Counted from the stretch's first letter, positions 1-7,664 are shown. The stretch: DNA of 23,627 nt from Blastocatellia bacterium (GCA_016789295.1 JAEUQL010000005.1:1-23627); one strand, 5' to 3'. Notes: generated by a model from the letters alone, not told the origin. Numbers and translations are program-made.

Positions 1-59
1 AAATAAAAATACTATTAAGAAGGTTTATATTTAAAGAAGAACTGGTGTAGCTAAAAAAT

Positions 60-131
60 GGGGGGGGGTAGTAGAAAGTAGAAAGACTAATGAGATAGAT
101 CTAGTAGAGAAAAGGGTAAGAAAGTAGAAAG
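60..131. repeat. Purine-rich non-coding tract with G9 run and short direct repeats
   Basis: Nine consecutive G residues (60-68) are followed by purine-rich DNA in which GAAAGTAGAAAG occurs twice exactly (74-85 and 120-131), with degenerate relatives between. All frames contain frequent stop codons, so this is not coding. Bases 1-59 are AT-rich and show nothing recognisable. The tract may be a decayed short tandem repeat. A homopolymer this long can also be an assembly or sequencing weak point. Confidence 0.55.
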
Positions 132-148
132 CTACCTTCATACCCTTT
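111..148 (-). terminator. Hairpin, probable terminator of the Spy-like gene
   Basis: AAAGGGTA (111-118) pairs with TACCCTTT (141-148). The pairing continues inward through GAA/TTC and GTAG/CTAC to an AAAG loop, giving about 15 pairs with two single mismatches. Read leftward, it begins 8 bases after the stop codon of the Spy-like gene and is followed by TTCTCT, a modest U-rich tail. The position fits a rho-independent terminator, though the tail is weaker than ideal. Confidence 0.55.
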
Positions 149-156
149 AACAATTT

Positions 157-642
157 CTATTCATTGTTTTTTCTACGATCTTTAAAGTTTTCTTTCAAAT
201 CTTTGAGCTTGCTCTGTTGTTCTGGTGTAAGTAAGTTATATATCTTAATTCTTACACGCTCTTTTTCAACTATTAGCACACTCAACACCTGAGCCTGTTT
301 TTCTGCAAGACCTTTGACTAGGGATTCGTTAAATTGTCCACCTTCACCTGCCAGTCTAAGTTCTTTTCTAACTGCATTTAGCTGTTCTCTTAGTGGTTTG
401 GTTACTTCTCGTTGCTCGGCAATCACAGCTTTTATCTGTTCTTTCTGCTCATCTGTCAATTCAAGGTGCTGTGCAAGGAATCTCATCTTGCGAGCAAGGC
501 GGTGTTTGTGACCTTTTGTATGTTCAGCAGCAGAAAAGCCATTAACAGACTTTTCAACGTTATATACTGCAAATGATGGGGTTACAAAAATGAAAGTAAT
601 CAAAGTTATGACACTCAAGATAAAAGCGGTACGGTTTCTCAT
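157..642 (-). CDS. Spy/CpxP-like periplasmic LTXXQ protein
   Basis: The 161-residue product starts with a Sec signal peptide (MRNR, then a hydrophobic stretch ending TPSFA at about residue 25), so it should be periplasmic. The mature part is mostly charged helix. It has two LTxxQ-type motifs, LTDEQ at residues 62-66 and LTPEQ near 138-142, separated by a long amphipathic helix. This is the signature of the Spy/CpxP/periplasmic heavy-metal sensor family, whose characterised members are ATP-independent chaperones or stress sensors. The ATG at 640-642 is well supported by GGAGG seven bases upstream. A hairpin follows the stop. No two-component partner (CpxAR or BaeSR type) is visible beside it. 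The family assignment is good; the stress it answers to is unknown. A second member lies at 11860-12468. Confidence 0.8.
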   Translation of the reverse strand: MRNRTAFILSVITLITFIFVTPSFAVYNVEKSVNGFSAAEHTKGHKHRLARKMRFLAQHLELTDEQKEQIKAVIAEQREVTKPLREQLNAVRKELRLAGEGGQFNESLVKGLAEKQAQVLSVLIVEKERVRIKIYNLLTPEQQSKLKDLKENFKDRRKNNE

Positions 643-790
643 AATATATCCTCCGTGAGTAAGTTGGTTAATTTCTCTTTTCTGTTCTCTTAGACTGTTG
701 GCAATTTAAAAAGTCTTAAAAATTGTCCTTAAATATTTGCGGCTTATTAGAAATGAGGCGAGAAGGGAAAGAAAAAGAATTCTTTGAAAG

Positions 791-823
791 TTTCATCTTG
801 GATGAAAAGTCTCCAAGATGAAA
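791..823 (-). terminator. Perfect 12-bp hairpin downstream of ytxJ
   Basis: TTTCATCTTGGA (791-802) and its exact reverse complement TCCAAGATGAAA (812-823) enclose a 9-base loop. It lies 74 bases past the ytxJ stop on the minus strand. After the stem the minus strand reads CTTTCAAAGAATTCTTTTT, so the U-rich run is displaced rather than immediate. It may be a terminator separating ytxJ from the Spy-like gene, or a structured untranslated element. The remaining intergenic sequence from 643 to 897 shows nothing else recognisable. Confidence 0.45.
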
Positions 824-897
824 AGCCGATCAGCTACACAATTTTATCAGTATTCGGCAGAAGACCTCGGCCAAACGTTTTATGTTGACGGCGGATG

Positions 898-1239
898 TTA
901 ACTTACTGCACTGGCTAGCCAGTCAGTAGTTATTTTGAAGTGTGAAGTATGGTCTACAGCCTTACCGTCTTTGATCACTATAGCTTGTGGGGACTCGTGC
1001 ACCACTCCCAACTGCTCGGCAGCCCTGTTTGAAACGTCTCTATTTAGCTGTACAGTCACAAGCCAATAGTCTACATTTGGAGAAGCATCAGATGATAGGT
1101 GCTTTTTGAGCTGCTGAAAAGCATCAGAACTTATTGGGCAAGCATTACTATGCTTAAAAAGAAGTTGTACTCTATTTGAAGAGCTTGCTATTACTTGCTC
1201 AAAAGCATCAATACTGGTCAGTTCATTAAGATTTGCCAT
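898..1239 (-). CDS. ytxJ: YtxJ-type monothiol bacilliredoxin
   Basis: The 113-residue cytoplasmic protein has a thioredoxin-like fold. The motif KHSNACPIS (residues 29-37, single Cys34) closely matches the TCPIS active site of the YtxJ family ('bacillithiol system redox-active protein'). The later ESPQAIVIKDGK segment supplies the cis-Pro strand expected of thioredoxin folds (SPQ near residues 83-85). There is no second active-site cysteine, so it would act as a monothiol de-bacillithiolating enzyme if the cell makes bacillithiol. No bshA, bshB or bshC gene is in the window to confirm that. The ATG at 1237-1239 has AGGA about ten bases upstream. It stands 96 bases from its upstream neighbour on the same strand and may have its own promoter. 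Confidence 0.8.
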   Translation of the reverse strand: MANLNELTSIDAFEQVIASSSNRVQLLFKHSNACPISSDAFQQLKKHLSSDASPNVDYWLVTVQLNRDVSNRAAEQLGVVHESPQAIVIKDGKAVDHTSHFKITTDWLASAVS

Positions 1240-1335
1240 TTCTTTTAGTCCTTTGATAGTTTTAGTTTGGGCTTATGATAGCAAGTCCAATTTTAAGCTG
1301 AAAAGGTTACTTCGGGGGCATCTTACCCAGAGGTT

Positions 1336-1995
1336 TTATTGTTTATTGACAGTTCCTACTCCAGAAATCTTTTTATTTACTGTTTTAGGGTTGCCATAAT
1401 AGTTGATCTTCCCAACACCTTCCATGTTGATGTCTAATAGTTCACTTGCAAAAAGGTCTATATTTCCTGCACCTTCCGACTTTACAAATGCCTTTTCAGA
1501 TCTGAGATCTTTTACATCAACAGTAGCAGCACCTTCCACATTTATATTTAGAGTCTTTGTTTGACCGGAAGCTTTTATAGAGCTTGCACCTTCTACTTCA
1601 ATGTTGAAATTCTCATTCTGCAAGTTTGTAATATCAGCTTTGCCTGCACCTTCTAGGCGTATTTTTTGTAGCTCTGGATTTGCTATTTTTACTTTCAAAG
1701 TCTGTGTAGGTGAGATGTCCTTTTCCTGTTTGATGCGCAGAGTTCTATTTTTGACTTCTGTGATAATCAAAGGAAGAATATTGTCATCACCTGTGATTTC
1801 AACATCCTCATCATCTTGGCAAACAAAGGTCAGAGAATATATACCTTCCGTCTCTACAGAATCAAAAGGTGCAAGAGTTCTTTTCTGACTTGTTATCTTT
1901 CCGCTTCCTTTAACTGAATCTTTATTTGTTAAATGTATGCAGCCAGAAAATAGAGAAATAGAGAGCACCAAAATAGCAGAAAGTTTTACTTTCAT
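1336..1995 (-). CDS. GIN-domain (DUF2807-type) surface lipoprotein
   Basis: The 219-residue product begins with a lipoprotein signal peptide ending in the lipobox LFSGC, so Cys19 should be lipidated. The rest fits the putative auto-transporter adhesin head GIN domain: GSGKITSQKRTLAPFDSVETEG, a short loop, then repeated beta-strand units each carrying an EGAG, EGAS, EGAA or EGVG turn about every 20 residues from residue 115 to the end. This predicts a right-handed beta-helix anchored in a membrane. The function of the family is not established; roles in adhesion or envelope association are proposed. GGAGG lies 4 bases upstream of the ATG at 1993-1995. The nitroreductase gene ends 15 bases upstream, so the two are probably co-transcribed, though no functional link is apparent. 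Confidence 0.8.
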   Translation of the reverse strand: MKVKLSAILVLSISLFSGCIHLTNKDSVKGSGKITSQKRTLAPFDSVETEGIYSLTFVCQDDEDVEITGDDNILPLIITEVKNRTLRIKQEKDISPTQTLKVKIANPELQKIRLEGAGKADITNLQNENFNIEVEGASSIKASGQTKTLNINVEGAATVDVKDLRSEKAFVKSEGAGNIDLFASELLDINMEGVGKINYYGNPKTVNKKISGVGTVNKQ

Positions 1996-2010
1996 TTAAC
2001 CTCCAATATG

Positions 2011-2715
2011 CTACCAACCGTTTTTGTGGATTATCTTTTCAACAGGCAAGCGGCTCTTGCGAATGCTGTTATCAACTGCGTAGCCTACAGGAACTACTAG
2101 TGCAACTATATGCGAACTAGGTATACCCAGAACCTTTCTTACACGGTCTTCATCAAACCCTTCCATAGGAACAGTTGATAGACCGGCTGCTGTGGCAGCA
2201 AGCATAAAGATCATTGAAGAGAGCATCACCTGTTTTGCAAGCCAGTAACGTTTCTCTACCGCAGGAATACTCGGAATGGGCGTAAACAGCCTTGCAAGAG
2301 GAACAAAAAAGGCTTTGCCAAACCAACCAAGACCTAGTGGACCTTGATCGAAAGCAAGCTTGATAAAGCCTCTCAACTGCTTCTCATATTCAGCACTAAT
2401 AGCATCTATAGCTCTATCGGCCTGAAAGGCTGATTCTAGGTTATTCTCTACTACAAGTTTGTCACCAGTGAAGACAACAATAGCAGGAGCTTCTAGAATC
2501 TGTGCTTGTTTCATACAAGCTATGTGCAGCCTCTTTTTTAGTGCAGTGTCTGTAACTAGAACCATATGTGTTGGCTGCAAGTTATAACCACTTGGTGCCC
2601 AGTGTGCAATATCAAGAAGTCTGTGTAGTAGATCTTCATCCACAGGATCTGGGCGAAAGTGTCTTATTGAACGTCTAGTGCGTACCAGTTCTTCGAATTC
2701 GTCGATGTTGAGCAC
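2011..2715 (-). CDS. Nitroreductase-family FMN oxidoreductase
   Basis: The 234-residue protein shows the nitroreductase fold. RRSIRHF near residues 14-20 supplies the N-terminal FMN phosphate-binding arginines. APSGYNLQP near 40-48 is the conserved flavin/substrate segment. The C-terminal half carries GLSTVPMEGFDEDRVRKVLGIP and VALVVPVGYA, typical of the family. Such enzymes use NAD(P)H to reduce quinones, nitroaromatics or enones; the substrate here cannot be read. Between about residues 88 and 140 it has a longer helical insert than minimal members. The start is GTG at 2713-2715, backed by GGAAGG nine bases upstream; no in-frame ATG precedes the RRSIRHF motif. It is divergent from the kinase gene. 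Confidence 0.85.
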   Translation of the reverse strand: MLNIDEFEELVRTRRSIRHFRPDPVDEDLLHRLLDIAHWAPSGYNLQPTHMVLVTDTALKKRLHIACMKQAQILEAPAIVVFTGDKLVVENNLESAFQADRAIDAISAEYEKQLRGFIKLAFDQGPLGLGWFGKAFFVPLARLFTPIPSIPAVEKRYWLAKQVMLSSMIFMLAATAAGLSTVPMEGFDEDRVRKVLGIPSSHIVALVVPVGYAVDNSIRKSRLPVEKIIHKNGW

Positions 2716-2847
2716 TACAGTTAACCTTCCAGTAGAAAATTGTATTTCAGTCAGTATATCCTTACTCTTTTAAGGTTGAGACAAGAAGTTCCATATTTGT
2801 GAGCATCAACTGTTTCTGCTTTGGATCTGCTAAATGAGGAGGGGTGC
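2716..2847. promoter_or_regulatory. Divergent intergenic region, nitroreductase/kinase
   Basis: This 132-base spacer must hold promoters for both divergent genes. On the minus strand TATACT (AGTATA at 2753-2758 on the plus strand) is a good -10 candidate for the nitroreductase, but its nearest TTG-type -35 lies about 20 bases away. I cannot identify a convincing plus-strand promoter. AGGAGGGG at 2837-2844 is a strong ribosome binding site that fixes the kinase start at the ATG of 2848. Confidence 0.4.
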
Positions 2848-4848
2848 ATGTCTATTTTGGAGACCATTGTTGGCCAAGCACTTGAAGGTAAATATCTCAT
2901 AGAACAGAGGCTTGGCAAGGGTGGTATGGGAGCTGTTTATCTTGCAACCCATCTTGGAACTTGCCGACCCGTTGCAATAAAAGTTATTGCTCCGCAGTTT
3001 ATGTCTTCTCCAGAGTTTGTCGAACGTTTTCGTCGAGAAGCTGAAGCGGCTGGTAGACTTAGACATCCAAATATTGTAAATGTGACCGATTTTGGTTTTG
3101 CAACAGTTCAAGATCAACAGATCGCTTACCTCGTAATGGAATACCTCGATGGATGCTCGCTCGCTTCGGTATTAGAGCAAGAAGGCAAACTTCCTTTAAC
3201 TTGGATAGTTGATATAGTTGAGCAGATCTGTTCAGCTATAGAGGAAGCCCACAAACATGGTGTTATACACCGTGACCTCAAACCAGAAAACATATGGTTA
3301 GAACCTGACAGGCGCGGCAATTATAATGTCAAAGTGTTAGATTTTGGCTTGGCAAAACTAAAAAGTACACAAGATACTACAGATAAAGATAGCACTCTTC
3401 AGCCTGTTCTTAATGTTGTTTCTTCAACAGTAGAGTCAGATTCCATTGTCACTTTAGTTCAAGAACCAATAGCAACTAACAAAACAGACAATAGACAGAC
3501 AGTTTATGAAGATGAAAAAGAGACCAATATCTTGATAAACTCTGCTATAAGAAGCTCGTCAAGCTCTTCTAAGATAACGCACGCTGGTTCAATTATGGGC
3601 ACACCACTCTATATGTCTCCTGAACAGTGCGCTGGTAAAGAAGTCGATGCACGCACTGATATATATAGCATTGGGGTAATAACTTATCAGATGCTCACCG
3701 GTACAACACCTTTTACCGGCACTAGTTTTACAGTTATTTTCAAGCATATGTCAGACCCAGTGCCTGATCTAAAAAAGTTGAGGCCAGACATACCAAAACT
3801 TGCTGCAGAAACAGTAATGAAAGCACTGGAAAAAGATCCCGCAAAACGCTTGCCTTCTGCAGAAATCTTTGCAACTACGTTTGCTGCAAGAACAGAAACA
3901 GCACTAACTCTAGTTAGAAAAGCTGTAGCTATTTGCAACGATAATTATCTACTATTCATTAAAACTTCTTTGACAGCTTGGCTTCCTGCTATGGGAACCA
4001 CAACTTTGCTGAGTCTAGCAACTGGACTAGGAGAATTTGGAGTTTTCGGGAAAAACCTTGTACTAGTACTAGTTATACTATTTTTCATTCTTCACATGAT
4101 TGCCACTGCTTACGTAGGTGGTGTTACTGCCATGCTTTTTGTGTCAATGGTAGTACAACTGATGCTGTATCCTTTTAGAGAGCCAAAAATCAAAGCTGCC
4201 TATCTAGCACTCAAAGGTAGGCTATTATCTTTCATTTTGACTGCATCTATCCTCTATACTGCATCAGGGTTAATGGGGGCTTTTTTTGGTGGATTAGCAG
4301 CAGTTTTTGGATTTCTGCTTTTAGTTAAAAGCTGGCTAGGTTCCATACTCTGCTTTATTGGTGCTGTTTTTTTTGGGTTACTTATAGTCTACACATGGGC
4401 TTATATTCTTGTCTCTCCTTCAATAGTCCTCATAGAGAGAAAGTCTGTATTTAAGACCATTAAACGTTCTTATAAACTGGTCAATAATCTTCCAATACCT
4501 GCAAGAAAGATTTCGATACTATCTATAACTATCATTACCACTATTCTCATTTTACAAAAACCAATAACAGCTTACATAAACGAATCTCTAATAAACTTAA
4601 ACCTTATCTCAGTCAAGCATATTGGGTTTCTTGTAGAAGCATCTTCTTCTATTCTTTTTATGTTTGTCTTTGCACTAACTAGCCCCTTCTTCTCTGTCCT
4701 TGCATCACTGCTATACATTAAAGCTAGACAAGCAGAGGGTGAAAGCCTTGAAGATATAGTTTCAGATCAACAGATCCTGTTAAAACCTAATCAGAGTGGA
4801 AAAGCTTTGAAGAGTGAGATAAGCGAGTTTATTAGATCGAGATCGTAG
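2848..4848 (+). CDS. PknB-type Ser/Thr kinase with multi-spanning membrane domain
   Basis: The 666-residue protein has an N-terminal kinase domain (about 17-345). It shows the glycine loop GKGGMGAVY (23-31), catalytic Lys45 in VAIKVI, HRDLKPEN (141-148, catalytic Asp143), DFG (165-167), GTPLYMSPEQ (251-260) and ARTDIYSIGV. All key residues are present, so it should be active. About 80 residues, rich in Ser, Thr and acidic residues, lie between DFG and GTPLY, far more than usual, including a six-Ser run at 236-241; they could carry autophosphorylation sites. From about 365 to 640 there are several hydrophobic segments. They include a VSPSIVLIERKSVFKTIKRSYKL-like stretch and end with IKARQAEGESLEDI, resembling the membrane domain seen with glycerophosphodiesterases. 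There are no PASTA or sensor repeats. The start is the ATG with AGGAGGGG upstream; a TTG nine codons earlier is less likely. Targets are unknown. Confidence 0.9.
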   Translation: MSILETIVGQALEGKYLIEQRLGKGGMGAVYLATHLGTCRPVAIKVIAPQFMSSPEFVERFRREAEAAGRLRHPNIVNVTDFGFATVQDQQIAYLVMEYLDGCSLASVLEQEGKLPLTWIVDIVEQICSAIEEAHKHGVIHRDLKPENIWLEPDRRGNYNVKVLDFGLAKLKSTQDTTDKDSTLQPVLNVVSSTVESDSIVTLVQEPIATNKTDNRQTVYEDEKETNILINSAIRSSSSSSKITHAGSIMGTPLYMSPEQCAGKEVDARTDIYSIGVITYQMLTGTTPFTGTSFTVIFKHMSDPVPDLKKLRPDIPKLAAETVMKALEKDPAKRLPSAEIFATTFAARTETALTLVRKAVAICNDNYLLFIKTSLTAWLPAMGTTTLLSLATGLGEFGVFGKNLVLVLVILFFILHMIATAYVGGVTAMLFVSMVVQLMLYPFREPKIKAAYLALKGRLLSFILTASILYTASGLMGAFFGGLAAVFGFLLLVKSWLGSILCFIGAVFFGLLIVYTWAYILVSPSIVLIERKSVFKTIKRSYKLVNNLPIPARKISILSITIITTILILQKPITAYINESLINLNLISVKHIGFLVEASSSILFMFVFALTSPFFSVLASLLYIKARQAEGESLEDIVSDQQILLKPNQSGKALKSEISEFIRSRS

Positions 4849-4857
4849 CAAGAAAGC

Positions 4858-4887
4858 AAAAAGTGGGACAAGTTTTGCTTATCCCAC
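4858..4887 (-). terminator. Rho-independent terminator of the OmpA-like lipoprotein gene
   Basis: GTGGGACAAG (4863-4872) and CTTATCCCAC (4878-4887) form a 10-bp stem with one G-T type pair and a 5-base loop. Read leftward the stem is followed by TTTTTGCTTTC, giving a proper U tract. It lies 31 bases beyond the OmpA-like gene's stop. On the plus strand there is no T-run after the stem, so termination of the convergent kinase transcript would be weaker. Confidence 0.75.
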
Positions 4888-4918
4888 TCCCACCAAAATC
4901 TAAAACTCCTTCATACCT

Positions 4919-5656
4919 TTATGGTATGGTCTGGCCGCTTGGACTAACAGCGTTATTGATGAGCAATCGGACTTCTACTTTACGATTTCTAGCACGAACT
5001 TCTTTCTTCTCCACACGTGAAAGCCCAGCAAGATCTTCTTCTATCTTGCCAAGTCCAAGAATAGACATTTTGTAAGTCGGAATCTGGTGTTGGCGAGCCA
5101 AATATCTTTGAACCGACTCGGCACGGTCTTGGCTCAACTTCTCATTCAGCTTGTCCCCACCACTAGAATCGGTAAATCCTTGGATTTCGAGAATGAACCC
5201 TTTATGGTTCTTTGCTTCAAGTGCAAGGTTGTCTAGCTGCAGCCGGGCTTCATCGTTGAGGTCTGAACTATTGAGCTTGAAGTTTACTGCAACAGTAGTT
5301 AGTTGTGTATATTTATCGAGATTTTGTCGGAGGTCTTCAACTCGCTGCTCTGCACCTGCTGCACGTAGATCTGCAGCTTCTGCGCGAGCGTTTGCTGAAT
5401 CTGCAGTAGATTGTGCACGATCTACCTTAACACCTACATCATCAATACGCTTGCTCAACCGATCTTCAACATCTCTGATCTCTTGTGTATTTCTGCGAAC
5501 CGTCTCTTCCAGCTCTTGGGTACGTCCTTCCAGAGGAGTTACACGTTCATTCACCGTCTGGCGAACATATTTCTTCGTAGCGCATCCTGTCCCTGCAATT
5601 GTGAATGTAATCAGAATAGCTATAAAAAGAATTTTTACGCAACTGTACATTTTCAT
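4919..5656 (-). CDS. OmpA-family peptidoglycan-binding lipoprotein with coiled coil
   Basis: This 245-residue envelope protein has three parts. The first is a signal peptide with probable lipidation at Cys25 (IAGTGC, a slightly atypical lipobox). A long coiled coil (about 30-117) follows, rich in Glu, Arg, Ala and Gln, with heptad-like spacing similar to leucine-zipper lipoproteins. The OmpA C-terminal domain (about 120-235) comes last. In that domain FKLNSSDLN opens the fold, GFTDSSGG supplies the diaminopimelate-binding Asp163, and NRKVEVRL supplies the paired Arg225. It should tether the outer membrane to peptidoglycan. There is no beta-barrel, so it is of the Pal/Lpp-like hybrid type rather than a porin. 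AAAGGA seven bases before the ATG supports the start. A 186-base gap to aspS suggests its own promoter, but I cannot place one. Confidence 0.85.
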   Translation of the reverse strand: MKMYSCVKILFIAILITFTIAGTGCATKKYVRQTVNERVTPLEGRTQELEETVRRNTQEIRDVEDRLSKRIDDVGVKVDRAQSTADSANARAEAADLRAAGAEQRVEDLRQNLDKYTQLTTVAVNFKLNSSDLNDEARLQLDNLALEAKNHKGFILEIQGFTDSSGGDKLNEKLSQDRAESVQRYLARQHQIPTYKMSILGLGKIEEDLAGLSRVEKKEVRARNRKVEVRLLINNAVSPSGQTIP

Positions 5657-5842
5657 AACTTTTCCTTTATTTTTTTAATTTAACTATCCGAATCAGGTTT
5701 TTAGAGTAGATGCTTAACAGCCACTTTAGGTTTAGTATTCTAAAATTAGGATTCCCAAAGTTCAAGACAGAATTTAACAGCTTTATCTAAAATATTTAAG
5801 CTAGCCAAAGTTTCTATCTCTGCTGTCAAGCTAGATCCGATA

Positions 5843-7633
5843 TTATCGGTCTATTTTAATCTTCAATTCCTGAAGCTGTTCTTGACTTACCTCACTTGGC
5901 GAATCTGTCATCAAGCACGAAGCACGCGCAGTCTTTGGGAAAGCTATGACTTCGCGGATCGATGTCTCACCTGCCAACAGAGCCGTGAGTCTATCCAGAC
6001 CAAGTGCTATTCCACCGTGTGGTGGAGTTCCGTAAGTAAGTGCGTCGAGGAAGAAGCCAAACCTGCGCCGAGCCTCTTCATCTGAAAATCCGAGTGTGCG
6101 GAAGATGGTCTGTTGTACATCAGGGCGATGAATACGTATAGATCCCCCACCTAGCTCTACACCATTCAATACTAGGTCATAAGCTTTTGCCAAGACTCCA
6201 CCAGGGTTTGCCTGCTCACCTGAAAGCTTCTCTATATCTTCGTCTCTTGGTGAAGTAAAAGGATGGTGCATTGCATACCACCTCTTGTCTTCAGGATGAT
6301 ACTCAAACATAGGAAAGTTTGTTACCCAAAGGAAGTTCCACTTTGTAGCATCTACTAAACCTTCACGCTTTCCAAGCTCAAGTCGTAGACCACCAAGTGC
6401 AGCAGCTACAACATCTCTATTGCCAGCAATAATGAAAACCATATCGCCAGCTTTTGCCGATGCTTTTTCAGCAGCCCTCCTGATAGTCTCCTCCCCAAGA
6501 TTCTTCATCAATGATGAAGTAATTTCACCACTCTCGCTATATCGAACCCAAGCAAGACCAGAAGCTTTATAAACATCTCTAACAAAAGCTGTTAAATCAT
6601 CTATCTGCTTTCGTGAGTAGTTTGCTCCTCCTTCAAGAGTAATAGCCTTTATATGTCCATCTTCTTGAAGAGTTTTAGCAAAAGGGGCAAATTCTGTTTC
6701 TGTGAAAATATCTCCTAGATTGACAAACTCCATGCCAAACCTTGTATCTGGTTTGTCCGATCCAAACCGCTCCATTGCTTCTGAATAGTCCATTCGTGGA
6801 AATGGAGTTTTAACCTCTACACCACCTACAGCAAACATTTCTACTATCAATGGTTCTATCAAATTAAACACGTCTTCAGGTTGTACAAAAGACATCTCTA
6901 GGTCTATCTGTGTAAACTCTGGTTGTCTATCGGCTCTCAGATCTTCATCACGGAAGCAGCGTGCAATCTGAAAATAACGGTCATAGCCAGAGATCATCAA
7001 TATCTGCTTAAACAACTGTGGAGATTGTGGCAAGGCATAAAACTCACCTGGATTCAACCGGCTTGGGACAAGATAGTCTCTTGCACCTTCTGGAGTGGAT
7101 TTGGTGAGTATTGGAGTCTCTATTTCAAAAAAACCTTGCCTATCCAGATAGTTTCTGGCAGCCATTGTTAACCGATGGCGAAGCCTGAGATTATCTTGCA
7201 TCTTCTGACGACGAAGGTCGATATATCGATACTCCAGCCTTAGATCTTCGGAAGGAGGCTTTGCAGCATCAAGCTCAAAAGGCGGTGTCTTTGATTCGTT
7301 TAGGATAGACACCTGCTCTGCAACAATCTCAATATCACCAGTCTTGATGTTTGGATTTACAGTCTCTGCGGATCTCTGAACAACTCTACCTTGTACAGCG
7401 ATCACAAACTCTGACCGTAACCTTTTTGCCTTGCTATGAGCAGTTGGATTGCGTTCTTCGTCAAAAACTACCTGCACTATGCCTTCACGGTCGCGCAGAT
7501 CAACAAATGTGAGAGGGCCAAAATCGCGCCTTCTAAATACCCATCCCATCAAAGTAACTTCTTGGCCAGTGTGCTCGGCGCGTAGCTCACCGCTTCGGTG
7601 TGTTCTCTTTAAGCTTCCTAAGTTGTCTAACAT
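5843..7633 (-). CDS. aspS: Aspartate-tRNA ligase
   Basis: The 596-residue class II synthetase charges tRNA-Asp in the cytoplasm. The N-terminal OB-fold anticodon-binding domain (about 1-110) contains GWVFRRRDFG and FVDLRDREGIVQVVFD. The catalytic core has motif 2 in FQIARCFRDEDLRADRQPEF (221-240) and motif 3 in GLDRL (545-549). The bacterial GAD insertion lies between (roughly 280-420). The family usually starts with an L-x-x-x-x-RTH-x-x-GEL segment, so I chose the ATG at 7631-7633. An in-frame TTG 18 codons upstream would overlap hisS. Phe38 sits at the position that is Leu30 in the discriminating E. coli enzyme and His31 in the non-discriminating Pseudomonas enzyme, so whether it also mischarges tRNA-Asn is undecided. 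hisS lies 31 bases upstream, a common pairing. Confidence 0.95.
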   Translation of the reverse strand: MLDNLGSLKRTHRSGELRAEHTGQEVTLMGWVFRRRDFGPLTFVDLRDREGIVQVVFDEERNPTAHSKAKRLRSEFVIAVQGRVVQRSAETVNPNIKTGDIEIVAEQVSILNESKTPPFELDAAKPPSEDLRLEYRYIDLRRQKMQDNLRLRHRLTMAARNYLDRQGFFEIETPILTKSTPEGARDYLVPSRLNPGEFYALPQSPQLFKQILMISGYDRYFQIARCFRDEDLRADRQPEFTQIDLEMSFVQPEDVFNLIEPLIVEMFAVGGVEVKTPFPRMDYSEAMERFGSDKPDTRFGMEFVNLGDIFTETEFAPFAKTLQEDGHIKAITLEGGANYSRKQIDDLTAFVRDVYKASGLAWVRYSESGEITSSLMKNLGEETIRRAAEKASAKAGDMVFIIAGNRDVVAAALGGLRLELGKREGLVDATKWNFLWVTNFPMFEYHPEDKRWYAMHHPFTSPRDEDIEKLSGEQANPGGVLAKAYDLVLNGVELGGGSIRIHRPDVQQTIFRTLGFSDEEARRRFGFFLDALTYGTPPHGGIALGLDRLTALLAGETSIREVIAFPKTARASCLMTDSPSEVSQEQLQELKIKIDR

Positions 7634-7664
7634 GCTCCTATACCTAGTCTCTTTAGTATTTCTA

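Noticed and set aside
60..90. Phase-variable gene driven by the G9 run
   Set aside because: All three downstream frames hit stop codons within a few codons, so there is no gene for slippage to switch.
5151..5678. 175-residue plus-strand frame over the OmpA-like gene
   Set aside because: It is the antisense shadow of the coiled-coil coding region; the Ser/Arg-rich composition reflects the complementary codons.
5836..5854. Palindrome CCGATATTATCGG at the aspS stop codon as a terminator
   Set aside because: The stem includes the end of the coding sequence, the loop is very tight and no U tract follows.
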